Of a stretch of 64,000 nt of DNA, positions 27,101 to 34,340 are shown piece by piece (position 1 is the stretch's first letter; each line of letters starts with the position of its first letter). The DNA comes from Clostridiales bacterium. Lineage in GTDB: Bacteria; Bacillota; Clostridia; Christensenellales; UBA1242. The stretch lies in contig SVHM01000001.1 of assembly GCA_015055815.1 (NCBI GenBank), positions 295,774 through 359,773 on the forward strand, given 5' to 3'. Below the pieces are notes generated by a model. That model saw only the letters and a list, made by a program, of their open reading frames with translations, had not been told where the DNA came from and searched no databases. The translations under genes were made by a program, and so were the position numbers.

Positions 27101-27599
27101 CTGCAGCTCCCAAGCCTGCAATACCTGCAGAAATTAAGCCTGCTGCTACAGGAGACAAGGTTCCTCCTGACGCAACAGCTATAGCCCCTGCAGCAGCTAC
27201 AGTAACTATAGCAGGTAAGCTTGTACCTATACCACCTGCTATATCTCCTGCAACTTTCCAACCCTCAGTAGGGTTATACCAATCATCAGCGTGATTATAA
27301 TCTACCCAATCATTAGCGAATTGTTGTTCAGCCCAATCATCAGCACCAAACAATTTAGCTAAACCACCTGCAGAGTAGTCCCATATACCCTCAATACTGC
27401 TTAGAAACCCAAGTCCTAGCTTTTCAAAAGTATATCCAAGACCACCAAAGAAACCACCTTTATTTTTTGAAGATTCTTCTTCTAGTTTTTGTTTCTCTTC
27501 AATTCTAGAAAGGGCTGTGTTTTTTTGATTATTAGACAATAAAGAAGACGCACCTGATTTATACATATTTTCTTGTTTAATCATTGATAGTGTTTTCAT
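18177..27599 (-). CDS. Giant polyvalent virion protein (3140 aa) with proteases and three ART-like repeats
   Basis: Probably packaged and ejected with the genome. N-terminal Gly/Ala hydrophobic stretches (about 45-160 and 200-290) suit membrane penetration. A first metallopeptidase-like site HELTHAIYN lies near 730, a second HEKTHYF near 1098. Three repeats follow at about 1220-1380, 1395-1617 and 1632-1802, each opening with a Y-H-x-T motif and closing with PNQ/SNQ...DIRYA or DIRFA, which is the ART-PolyVal ADP-ribosyltransferase pattern. Repeat 3 retains H, Y and the late Glu; repeats 1 and 2 lack one of these. The rest is long helical sequence with a C-terminal module including GANPKVWVTQL (about 2530) and one membrane segment near 2740, like large polyvalent-protein domains. 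ATG preceded by AGGAG. Confidence 0.85.
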   Translation of the reverse strand: MKTLSMIKQENMYKSGASSLLSNNQKNTALSRIEEKQKLEEESSKNKGGFFGGLGYTFEKLGLGFLSSIEGIWDYSAGGLAKLFGADDWAEQQFANDWVDYNHADDWYNPTEGWKVAGDIAGGIGTSLPAIVTVAAAGAIAVASGGTLSPVAAGLISAGIAGLGAAGNATKEAYQQTGELSGKEFGYGALVGVTEGAIEGISAGIGVGTGQVVKNISKSFGKEIATSATRQTLGKAIVKGFIGEAFEEGVAELVSPVWARLTYDPNAKDATFQEIGYAALIGGLSGAIMGGADVSLRNIASTARGSKIAAENKQNGVLEMARELSVYEKQNNTQLESFELVNNVYNELQASMKKTNGTISTVKQKMLLGVLEKANTTAVFSPIVNKSAMNIVNNAEVIAERLTAFGYTDAKGNPLQFTAEQIRQGVDMNNPKSFSKALKTNDILRSLAVADATGQISINAAKFKESVLMGQQLSSQVDLNRFIETATESELQAVGEKLGIDNWETITNDQLLDKITQFVENDGVETYKKERLIIREAENIAPDTARNLPKVVNMTADGAARFILDDSQMAIIKEGNIYRTYDYTSKRLSKPLTKQELNKLIRQINKQRGQVAAEVTKQLEQESELKKQAAELDSYARENISNYNNLSAANQSMVRAVIRQGRAAGVSEDFVLTAARVAARSGLNIVFNKEASFVAANGTFADGAIDLKNNRIIINPESKNRTGEMILIHELTHAIYNLQNGVLQVAEGLETMSAEEKQAIRKRYSKIGKSGIVEISDEINAHFAEQTLSNKNILERLVAKKPTVKEKILNFFKSSSKDYKEDVKLTGAANKLFKQYKKLFDEFSARNQGTNAVETTKTNQSKEAYALAKDEKSGYNNKQLDGIEEKDIPIKLQNAIIDYTAKDINNRLKAIQSSIKHNEDLLREAKVPKNLIPMFEKDLKELKNEERQSLLQQKAIEDQTRAYNNNNQQKWRLPEPYSERLREISQGFSLQENSESIGFLVSVINYAKLYKTYDLRKITDGYTVGNLGESIRIVDPSCLPRNLIDIKEENSEFGIRTWFFVDPSYQSVDVGGFYVPTTDKMFLLLDEIAPLFNTTNRHEKTHYFESEYPELYKAYKNEIGKVLTQKEKDFLYEKYYSGYKKEYDSIPVSRFEDYIWGEVYANIYSLKDISHIKNKQGIYKVNEEFDARLKSEFGIEHEIMYALPEEDSNGNKLSENQRKFFADSKVVDENGKLLPVYHGTGNNNFTIFDIKKSKSTGLLGQGFYFTSNLSEATEKYAKKNGRVISAYLNIKKPLEVDLVHKSSIISKLRDEFGGTFDVDYYVYSARYRDRVDTKRLLELIRKQGYDGIINKQKGYYVALDSNQIKETTNTSPTSDNDIRYAIPNRDSYGDALSDEQVKYFKNSSVLDESGRLLVLYHQTGSEFTVFDTNKQGAGHSDYEMPHGIFLKPTAANIGLKGDKQMRLYANITRPLVFMNREQAQSYWRQNIEGYDSIINEIADNDKKYNELFEEYFSEKRLARRKGLQFSELTDEQLDSIIEESTKMCDEVLKEWRSENSKADKRAKELIDNYLQDSGYDGIHIFEDRGSFGRSVETWIALKPNQVKNTSNFKPTNDDDIRYALIEVDSENNTLSSEQIEYFKKSKVVDDLGRLQIVYHGTNNNFFTFNKALIGTNTNNLGIFGNGFYFTNNKTLAKTYNRKNGSLAKDGSGQIMELYINIEKPFIYTDKNAASIAKDLSFPKNRIKNNVLLPIVNAKDILSFTKSLKDSGYDGVIYDYGDGTKEYVVFDPNQIKRVDNKKPTLNDDIRFALQEDENQAVGGLSKAQRAKFVANNTRLKVYSKLDATEVINSIIDERLVLDDKYGVLSKKDKNAVIDRLFTKLNNTSEGYRSGVALSIADYIIERTVLQDMYDTADYSDEMRVLTVLRSYMHNIDLSGIQGEIRHKYDTKNSINLVWGSKTSKQTPDTIAQELAEEGIFIDAINEADIFFQMIDRYESAKRTVNERAKTIRLKNYGSESKIQQLRQEIAKDILLAYDEKGTQSKYGKLVDKYTEKIKNLKEQVKDISRRNILINNVLDRAQRMKELKLGIFLNATAYKSDIFKQSIEKLTRVKYRGNLNATGTRAVMADLLKWYTRENPFLEDCFNEDVEFMLEQLAGGSKVYSNTDLEMLRNVMSYFVTFVENYNRVYKQGKWIEAIPEAERYIKTIHNNENLKVGLLGKITESSYMQTFGDPMTVARRMDRYENGFFSDMMIELRDASIDAEVSEMEIKQKYNEFLTKNKKYVKNLQENVTYKGVEIPKAHLIGLYMTMKREQAHAGLVLSGFSFIDKKGKKIRVPGFATGASSEADILTAVEDERVVIDKLLSATDKEYISILEVGYNQDAKKLKADRDMQRLGYTNAQEDYYYPIRRGNIAKNVDTSEFAAELDRVSNASFNKDTVKGAKQELFIESADTVYNRHIKAVTKYAYLSPAIDTFNRLYNLDISGDRNKPISVATESQNTWSKGKQYFSKLISDIQGIPSSSSEGMKLLSFLRGSYAKFQLGANPKVWVTQLSSIFASSSILETNSIIKGMTVSAKDVDIYCPLAKLRNSDNAAAMAQGVLDRVGKVGNVLMAPIGKVDRFVVKRLFGACQVQVQKNTGAKIGTTANKIEAGKLLKKVILETQQNSISTERSAAMRSGNEILRTVTMFSADSMKVIGRVIDSFGELGTLKTKLKQTKDTQAQAKIKAQIKIAEKKCFKSVIALVTSAAFMAGVAKLFRWLYDKEDDKENSAETVIVDFVGNLFGGLPLIRDVYSRLVEGYSLDNYAYSALNDLLDSAASLISVAEKLMSGNASQQDIAKSIKQLSYAAGQILGIPTRNIYNIAYGLTKRVSPTSAYKIDNVFYKKNYLNDLKKAIEDDDIEMISMLLNLVLDERTGGDYSENTLSTLRKLYSSGYSVLPKSVGDSISYNGEEISLSESQKTQFKKTYSQANAYVDKMILTSNYKMLSEENKAKAIKQVFDAYYAKAVSETLGVENNNNLLTLSKYISIDTLSPVFVGLSLIESDKDSSGKTITGSKKKKVIKYLLTQNLSDEQRLFILAYKGYSIQDKEFRGYSEKIAKNKLLKFILGLKTATQAEKAKLAQICGFEVKNGKIISQTPFNVNK

Positions 27600-27623
27600 T
27601 TATTTACTCCTATTACTTGATTT

Positions 27624-30092
27624 TTATAAAAACTTTTCAATATAACCCTTAACTTCATCAAGCGTTACAAGACCTTTTCCTATAGCAACGCCTAGATAAG
27701 AACCATTGAAAGCATTAAATATTTCTTCTGAAACGCAATCTTTTAGGCTTTCGTATGGAAGTAAGCCATATTTATTTATGTCTTCCTGCATTGACTCCTT
27801 TATGTATTGATGATTATCATCTAAATCAAACACATTATAGAAACCTTTTAATAAACCTGCAGGACGGTTACCGTCATCAGTAATAGTTAATATTCCGTTA
27901 GAAACGCTATTAAAATGATTTGCCGTAATAACACTGTAACAATCAGTATTCTCTTTATATGTTTCATATCCTACCAAACAAACTTCTTGTTTATTAAACT
28001 CATTGTTTTCTTGACTAATATAATAGAATTTGTGTCCTATATAGTCCTTAACATTATCTGAGTTTATTAAAACGTATTTATTAAGAATAATATCAAAGAA
28101 ACCGTGTCCGTAAACAACATTTACTTCTGATTCATTGTCAAACTTTAACTTAAGTACGTCATACTCTTTCTCAGAATCATAATAAATATATGAAACAGGA
28201 GAAGAGTCAAGACTGCCTGTTTCGTGGTTAAAGACAAGAACATTATCTCCAACAAGCAACTTATCTACAGTTTTTTGAGTGCCGTCAGCCATAGTTATTA
28301 AGGTGTCCCCTGTGTAACAACCACCGCCGCCGTCATCTCCGTCATCTTTTTTAGTAAAAGCAGAATCATAAAGACTATTGATTTTGTTTTTATTATCATC
28401 AGTAAGCCAGCCTGTAGAGAAAAGTTTTTCTTTTACAGCTTTTGCTGTGCTTTCATCAACAAGACTTCCGTTTAGATAGAATAATGACGCTGCAGATATT
28501 GCACTAGATACGCCTGCATTATATTTGGTCTTAAGACTGTTATAGTGTTCTTGAGTAATATATCCGCTCTTTAAAGCCCTATCAATTTCGCCTGTATTTG
28601 CAGAACCGAAATCGCTTTCAATAATTGAAGAGTAAGACTCGTAGTAATTAGATTGATATTTTGCAACAATGGTATCGTATTGCTCTTGAGAAATATCTCC
28701 ATTTTTTAAAGCAGATTTAATACTATCAAAGCCCTCCATATCTACTTTGCTCATCAATTCCTTAAAGTTTTTATCTTGTTTATTAACAATATAGGTGTTA
28801 GCGGCAGTTTTAAGGTCTTCAATTTGACTATCACTAAGACCATATTCGGCACCAAGAGAGGCAAGTTGTTCAGCAGAGTATTCTCCTGAGTTTGCAGAGT
28901 CTAATAGAGCAGTATAATAACTTCTAATATCTTCAGCTTTCTTCTCTAGTTTTTCTTTGTCTTGTTTTTCCTGGTACTTGATAGCTGCGTCCCCAAGACT
29001 TGTAATATCTTCTTCAGACAAGCCATATTTATAACCAAGACTTTCTAACTGTTCTTTAGTATAGGCACCATTATTAGCATAAGATAACAATTCAGAATAA
29101 GCAGCTTTCTTCTCTTTTTCTTGTTGTTCTTTATACTGTACGATAGCTGCGTCATTGTTTAACATATTTTCTGCATAAGTCATTTCTGCGTCAAGCTTAT
29201 TTTGACTAGCATTTTGCTCTATCTCTAATTTGTTTGAGTCAGCAATATACTTAGCGTCTTGTTTTATAGCCTCAGCATTAGCGTTGGCAGATTGCGTTTC
29301 TGCTCTTTGAGTTGCATAAGCTTTACTTTCTAAGTAATCACTATATCCACTTTGATTTAGTCCCATACTTTCTAAAGCTTCAGCATTAGCTCCTGCAGTG
29401 GCTTTGTTTTGTTCATAACTAGAACGTGCGTCTATTATATTTCTTTGTCTTTCGTTCTCTGCATTTTGTTCAGTTTGTTGACGTTGCAACTCCACCATTT
29501 CTTGAGCTTGTTGTTTTTGCTCTTCAATAGCTTGAATTTGCTTATCATAATTTTCCTGATAACCCTCAGCCCTCTTTCTCAAAAACTCCTCGTAGCTGTC
29601 AACAGGTTCACTGTTAGTCGCAACAGGAGTAGCGTTATTGCTTTCTTGCGTTTGAGATTGATTGCTGGCATAAGTAACAACTTTTGAACTATTATTGTTT
29701 TCGCCTAAAGTAGTAGTGGCAGCACTTTTACTGCTTGCTGCTTTGTCTGAAATATAATTCGCATAAGTTACACCTGCAGAGATTGCATTTTTAAATCTAT
29801 CTCCAAAAGATAAATTTTGATTGTTTATTAAGCTTTCATCTATTTTGTAGCCGTAATAATCAGCAGCCTTTTTAATCATATTCCTTGTAACGTCATTACT
29901 TTGAGAAGAATATTGTTCTTGCCACCAAGAGCCATTATGTCCCCCATATAAAGCCTCTGTGTTACCCTGATATGTTGTGTCAAGTGTTACAGGCTTAATT
30001 TCCTGCGTTGGCTGTACGTTTGGAGTATTAGCATTAGCTTTAAGGTTTGTTTGATACGTTGTATCTAATTCGTTTTTCTTATTTTGTGCCAT
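27624..30092 (-). CDS. Phage virion-associated protein with C-terminal Hint domain (822 aa)
   Basis: Residues 1-170 are polar and Gln/Asn/Ser-rich, 170-360 form a long Gln-rich coiled coil, and 360-580 are repeated helical units with LASLGAEYGLSDSQIEDL-type segments. After a Gly/Asp linker, Cys about 592 opens GCYTGDTLITMADGTQ, the first block of intein/Hedgehog Hint domains; VYGHGFFD is a block-B equivalent; ITANHFNSVSNGIL is the C-terminal block. The terminal His-Asn plus Cys/Ser of splicing inteins is missing, so N-terminal cleavage without splicing is more likely. About 100 residues follow. It overlaps the portal gene by 14 nt. Confidence 0.8.
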   Translation of the reverse strand: MAQNKKNELDTTYQTNLKANANTPNVQPTQEIKPVTLDTTYQGNTEALYGGHNGSWWQEQYSSQSNDVTRNMIKKAADYYGYKIDESLINNQNLSFGDRFKNAISAGVTYANYISDKAASSKSAATTTLGENNNSSKVVTYASNQSQTQESNNATPVATNSEPVDSYEEFLRKRAEGYQENYDKQIQAIEEQKQQAQEMVELQRQQTEQNAENERQRNIIDARSSYEQNKATAGANAEALESMGLNQSGYSDYLESKAYATQRAETQSANANAEAIKQDAKYIADSNKLEIEQNASQNKLDAEMTYAENMLNNDAAIVQYKEQQEKEKKAAYSELLSYANNGAYTKEQLESLGYKYGLSEEDITSLGDAAIKYQEKQDKEKLEKKAEDIRSYYTALLDSANSGEYSAEQLASLGAEYGLSDSQIEDLKTAANTYIVNKQDKNFKELMSKVDMEGFDSIKSALKNGDISQEQYDTIVAKYQSNYYESYSSIIESDFGSANTGEIDRALKSGYITQEHYNSLKTKYNAGVSSAISAASLFYLNGSLVDESTAKAVKEKLFSTGWLTDDNKNKINSLYDSAFTKKDDGDDGGGGCYTGDTLITMADGTQKTVDKLLVGDNVLVFNHETGSLDSSPVSYIYYDSEKEYDVLKLKFDNESEVNVVYGHGFFDIILNKYVLINSDNVKDYIGHKFYYISQENNEFNKQEVCLVGYETYKENTDCYSVITANHFNSVSNGILTITDDGNRPAGLLKGFYNVFDLDDNHQYIKESMQEDINKYGLLPYESLKDCVSEEIFNAFNGSYLGVAIGKGLVTLDEVKGYIEKFL

Positions 30093-32037
30093 TATTTACT
30101 CCTCCTTGTAATTTAGACAACAAATATTGTTCATATTCTTGCCTGTTTTGATTATCTTTAGTAAGAGTGTCTATTTGTTGTTGCATAGCTAACATTTGTT
30201 GTTGTTTTTCAATCATTTTTTTGATTCTTTCAACATTGTCGTGAGCAAAAGGATAATGTGTGCGTTCCATATTTTGCCAAAAGATAAGTAATGTATCTAA
30301 TGACTTAGGGTCGCCATAAGCTCCTTGTTGGAAGTTAGCCCTATTCTCTTGCCACAAGACTTCTCTTTGCTTATCTACGTCAACTGAGGCGTCAGTAGAG
30401 AACAAATATTCATCATTGTAATACCACTCTCCTGCGTCATCACGTTCAATAAAATCATACCTATTGAATATATAGTTTTGCATTTTACCTTGTTCGTCAA
30501 TATAAACTGCAGGACGTGGCTCATCAGCATAAGCTAAATAATATTGAAAAATAATCTGGTCAATTTCTGCATAAGCTGCGTTTTTCATTCTACGCTTGCT
30601 ATCAAGACGACCTGCAGACTGATTAACTTGTATTTGTTTAGCCTTTCCACTTTGTGCAGAACTATCATATTGTCCTTGATAACTGTCAGAAATACCAAGA
30701 ATACGTTTAGCCTGGTCGTAGATTCTATCAGCCTCTGCAATATCTCTTGAAATATCAACCTGTAAATCAACTCTACCAAACAGCTTTGCGTTTGCCTGGT
30801 TAGTCCTAAAAGCTTTTTTCCACAAAGAATTATCTAACTCTCCACTAAAGCTTTCAGGAACCATAGGGAATACCCCACTACCTATACATTTTTCAACTAT
30901 TCTAGTTTCAATCTTATTACTGCCTTGTTGTTGGTGGCGGATAGCCTCACAATCTGATTGCCCAAGTAGATTATCTTCTTCAGATATATTCTTACGAATT
31001 ACTACAGGAAGAATATTTGGAGTATAGAACGGAAGTTTTGTTTTTTCCATTTTAGGAACTTCAACGTCTATCATTTTAGGTAATAATACACCCTCTACGT
31101 CTTCTAACATAACGCTGCCGTCTTCAGGGTTTATAGCTTGTTGTTTTTGTGTTTCAGTAACAACCTGTCCGTCTTTAACTACCACACACATAGCAGGAAG
31201 AATTGTGCCGTCAGAAAGAGCAATATCTCTATCTAACTCTTCATATTCTTCGTTCATCAATTCATATTCAGGTTTTTCACAAGTGCAAATTTCTTTTCTT
31301 TTTCCACAATGTTTACAAACTTGATATTTACGTGCGTAATAATCTTCAATATCAGACAACTGTGTATCTGCAGACCAAATATATTGACAAACTTTGTCTT
31401 TGTCGTTTTTGTAATAACAAACATACAAAGTTGCTGTATCTTCATCTGCATTTTCATCTGATTCGGTTTCATCTGCTACAGCAGGCGTTACACCATATCT
31501 ACGAACTATATCATCTTTGGTTGTTTCAAACTCAATGAAACAATATTCCATTTCTTTTATATCGTAAATATGAGGTTGTCCTGTAAACTTTTTGGGGCTT
31601 AAGCAGCTAAGCTTAATATCTCCCACAGTGTTATGAGTGGTAATAGAATTATCCCACTCTACAAGCCATATAGAGCCACCATAAACAGGGTTAAACCTTT
31701 CATCAATATCATTTAACTTCTCAAAAGGTAATTTGTTTCGCTTGTTTTTTAACAGCGTTTCAATACTTTTAGCGTTTCTTTCATTTTTCTCACTATACAT
31801 TTCAGGAGATACAGCAGGGTTAGGCAAATAGCTTGTAACCTGGCTTTCAATTAGCTCGTATGTAATATTTCTTACATAACTCGCTTTAACGTTTGAGCCG
31901 TCAATTTCATCATCTCCCTTATATTGTTTAACATATTTTTCAATCTTCTCGTATAGCTCTTCAGATTGATTTCTTGCTGTGCGATATAAGTCTTGAAAGA
32001 ACGCTAACTTTGTTGTATTACTTAAATCTATTTTCAT
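30079..32037 (-). CDS. Portal protein (652 aa)
   Basis: The dodecameric head-vertex channel is assigned from gene order (directly after the large terminase, overlapping it by ATGA) and from length and composition. The N-terminus is helical (RTARNQSEELYEKIEKYVKQY), the core mixed alpha/beta, and the C-terminus a long Gln-rich coiled coil (IEKQQQMLAMQQQIDTLTK). A CKHCGKRKEICTCEK zinc knuckle near residues 240-254 is unusual for a portal and has the same Cys spacing as in the tail protein at 11723. Size suggests the podovirus-like class. Confidence 0.85.
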   Translation of the reverse strand: MKIDLSNTTKLAFFQDLYRTARNQSEELYEKIEKYVKQYKGDDEIDGSNVKASYVRNITYELIESQVTSYLPNPAVSPEMYSEKNERNAKSIETLLKNKRNKLPFEKLNDIDERFNPVYGGSIWLVEWDNSITTHNTVGDIKLSCLSPKKFTGQPHIYDIKEMEYCFIEFETTKDDIVRRYGVTPAVADETESDENADEDTATLYVCYYKNDKDKVCQYIWSADTQLSDIEDYYARKYQVCKHCGKRKEICTCEKPEYELMNEEYEELDRDIALSDGTILPAMCVVVKDGQVVTETQKQQAINPEDGSVMLEDVEGVLLPKMIDVEVPKMEKTKLPFYTPNILPVVIRKNISEEDNLLGQSDCEAIRHQQQGSNKIETRIVEKCIGSGVFPMVPESFSGELDNSLWKKAFRTNQANAKLFGRVDLQVDISRDIAEADRIYDQAKRILGISDSYQGQYDSSAQSGKAKQIQVNQSAGRLDSKRRMKNAAYAEIDQIIFQYYLAYADEPRPAVYIDEQGKMQNYIFNRYDFIERDDAGEWYYNDEYLFSTDASVDVDKQREVLWQENRANFQQGAYGDPKSLDTLLIFWQNMERTHYPFAHDNVERIKKMIEKQQQMLAMQQQIDTLTKDNQNRQEYEQYLLSKLQGGVNNGTK

Positions 32038-33575
32038 AGTTCAGGTTCTCCATATCTTTTTATTATTTGTTGCCTTTCTTCTTCAGTACGTGCGTTATAA
32101 TAATCTTCTAGTTGGTCTGGTCTATATCTGACCTTTTTACGTACTTTAGATTCAGGCGGCTGAGTCCAATATATAGCAAAGTATCTCAGAGCGTCAGGAG
32201 CGTGAGTTAGTTCGTGAGGCTCTTTAGCACAATCGTTATAATTCTTTTCATCAATTAGCAGCTGTGGTAAAGTTCTGATTAAATTAGGACAGTTTCTAAA
32301 TATCTTTAATTTAGCTGTTCTAGTTCCGTCAGGAAGAGTGATAATCTTCATCAACTCTTTAACCTGTAGCCACCCTGCCTCTCTATCGTTATTTGATTGT
32401 ACCAAGTCAAGACCATTTTCAGAAAAAGCTAACGCCCTACTCTTTCCTGTTTCCTGGTTTCGATTCCACATATCAGGAGGAGCAAGTCTTATACGAGGAC
32501 TATACCAACTCTCTACAGTTCCGTCATCAAGCTCAACAAGTTCAGCTTTTTTAACTTCTGCTGCAGCGTCTGATATAATTAAGCCACTTTTATATATCTC
32601 GTGAAATACATATACATTTTTCTCGTTATCTATGGCAATCTTGTAATGTGCAAACATATCAAGACCATAGTCCATAGTATTATAAATAGACCAATCTTCA
32701 GGAATTTTAAAAGGTGTGCAAGTGTGAACGTTATAATCAAATTCGTTGAAATAACTTCCACCTAAATTACTCAAAGCCTCTTCAGCTGTACGAGGATATT
32801 CTTGCTTAACCTTAACTCCCAAATCTTTTGCAGTACTTTCATACCACTCAAGTGTTCTACGAGGGTCAGAGAACACTGAGAGGAATATCTTATGAAATGC
32901 GTTATCTTCTAGCCACAATTTCTCAAAAAGTGTACCTTTTTTAATTGTAGATAAACCGATAACTTTACCACCTGTTGGACGGTTGATTGTTGGATATGCA
33001 GAAGTCCAAATTTCTTCAGCATATTCCTGAAACGCCCACTCGTCCAAAAGCAGAATATTACCTGTAAAGGAACGTCCTGCTGCAGGGCTTGCAGGGAAAG
33101 CTTTAAACGTTGATATAAGCTTGCCTTTGCTATTTGTGATAGTAATAGCTGTTGCAGTCTTATAATACGTCAAGCCGCCACCTAGCAATATTTCAGGCAT
33201 ATTGTCGAGAACGACACTCATACGCCTTACTAACTCTTTTGCGTCGTCCTCAGTTTTTGATAGAGCAACGACTGTATGTCCTAGATTGAATATTAAATCG
33301 TGTGTACAATAATATATTGCAAGCCACGTAATACCCATTTGTCGAGCTTTCAGTATTAAGTTTAACCTATTCTCTTCAAATTCTCTTAAGACCTGGTTTT
33401 GTGCGTCCCAAGCACGGAATTGTTCTATAATATTAGGAGAGTCTTTATCTTCTATTACGCAATAATTGTTAGCCCAATAAACTACGTCATTTCTGCAATA
33501 CTCAAATTCGGCTTTACGAATCTTGTCTATATACTCAGTATAATTCTTAGCCGTTATCTTTGTTTGGTTCGGCAT
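32034..33575 (-). CDS. Terminase large subunit
   Basis: 513 aa DNA-packaging motor. Walker A-like KARQMGITWLA near residue 60, Walker B ILLLDEWAF near 180, coupling motif near 208 (GLSTIKKGT), and an RNase H-like nuclease part beginning YNTMDYGLDMFAHY (about 294). The start overlaps the small subunit by 29 nt and its stop overlaps the portal start, so the packaging genes are translationally coupled. The headful or cos mode cannot be told. Confidence 0.95.
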   Translation of the reverse strand: MPNQTKITAKNYTEYIDKIRKAEFEYCRNDVVYWANNYCVIEDKDSPNIIEQFRAWDAQNQVLREFEENRLNLILKARQMGITWLAIYYCTHDLIFNLGHTVVALSKTEDDAKELVRRMSVVLDNMPEILLGGGLTYYKTATAITITNSKGKLISTFKAFPASPAAGRSFTGNILLLDEWAFQEYAEEIWTSAYPTINRPTGGKVIGLSTIKKGTLFEKLWLEDNAFHKIFLSVFSDPRRTLEWYESTAKDLGVKVKQEYPRTAEEALSNLGGSYFNEFDYNVHTCTPFKIPEDWSIYNTMDYGLDMFAHYKIAIDNEKNVYVFHEIYKSGLIISDAAAEVKKAELVELDDGTVESWYSPRIRLAPPDMWNRNQETGKSRALAFSENGLDLVQSNNDREAGWLQVKELMKIITLPDGTRTAKLKIFRNCPNLIRTLPQLLIDEKNYNDCAKEPHELTHAPDALRYFAIYWTQPPESKVRKKVRYRPDQLEDYYNARTEEERQQIIKRYGEPEL

Positions 33576-34107
33576 TTAACCTTTTCTCCACTCTCTCAAT
33601 AAGCTTTAAGGTCTTTTCATCTACAGGAGCACCTGTAACCTTTGTATCAACTTCTTGCTTATCTTTCTGATTGTGATTATTAACTGCTTCAAACTTTGCG
33701 TATATAGGGTTATATACACCTATTACAGCCATTGACGTAAGTTTACCTAGCTGAATCTCTTTCGCACGTGCGTAACAGTCTGCAAAACGTCGGTTCTTCT
33801 CACACCAATTTTTCAGAGTCCCTGTAGATACACCTATTTGAGCTGCAAATCTTTCAAACGTTGGATACTCTTCAGGTAAAATTATAGGTGTTCTTGAGGT
33901 AAGTTCGCCTTTATAATAAGTTTCTTTGTATTCTACTCTTGTAGGAGGCTTGCTAAAATACTCAATAATTAAGTCGCAATACTCTTCTTTAAACTTAAGA
34001 GCAACCTCATTATCTTTCTCAAACTTTTTCCCCTCAGTGTTACCTTTTTGAAACTGACCTTTACTATTTCTCTTTCCTTTTACTGTAGATTCTTTTTTTT
34101 GACTCAT
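33547..34107 (-). CDS. Terminase small subunit (186 aa)
   Basis: Start set at MSQKKEST (34107) because AAGGAGAG lies 6 nt upstream; the longer ORF would translate the leader hairpin. Residues 8-40 are basic (GKRNSKGQFQKGNTEGKKF); a helix-turn-helix follows (YPTFERFAAQIGVSTGTLKNWCEKNRRF, about 84-111), the DNA-recognition part of small terminases; the C-terminus is acidic/basic and helical for oligomerisation. Overlap with the large subunit confirms the role. Confidence 0.88.
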   Translation of the reverse strand: MSQKKESTVKGKRNSKGQFQKGNTEGKKFEKDNEVALKFKEEYCDLIIEYFSKPPTRVEYKETYYKGELTSRTPIILPEEYPTFERFAAQIGVSTGTLKNWCEKNRRFADCYARAKEIQLGKLTSMAVIGVYNPIYAKFEAVNNHNQKDKQEVDTKVTGAPVDEKTLKLIERVEKRLNAEPNKDNG

Positions 34108-34135
34108 TTCATTTCTCTCCTTATAAAAACAAAAT

Positions 34136-34170
34136 GAGCCCAAATACTCCGTGTTGGAATATAAGGGCTC
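34136..34170 (-). terminator. Terminator-like hairpin in the leader of the terminase operon
   Basis: GAGCCC/GGGCTC (34136-34141 with 34165-34170) closes a stem continuing through ATACTCC/GGAATAT with mismatches; ATTTTGTTTTT follows on the minus strand. It lies between the proposed promoter region and the small terminase RBS, so it is a leader hairpin. Sister of the one at 17894. Confidence 0.65.
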
Positions 34171-34229
34171 TAATCTCAATGGATATATGGCACATTTACT
34201 ATTATCTATATTAGCACACAAGTTACTTT

Positions 34230-34247
34230 ATTTAGTCCCTATTTATT
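34230..34247 (-). promoter_or_regulatory. 18-bp motif shared with 18168-18185, copy 2
   Basis: AATAAATAGGGACTAAAT upstream of the terminase leader hairpin on the minus strand. The surrounding 34222-34340 is AT-rich and without an ORF, the most likely place for the late promoter. Confidence 0.5.
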
Positions 34248-34340
34248 GTTGTGCTAAGTAGAGTGCACTTGCTTTATTATTATATAATATATATTTATAT
34301 CTACATTAAATTACATAACATACTATAGTAATAATATATA

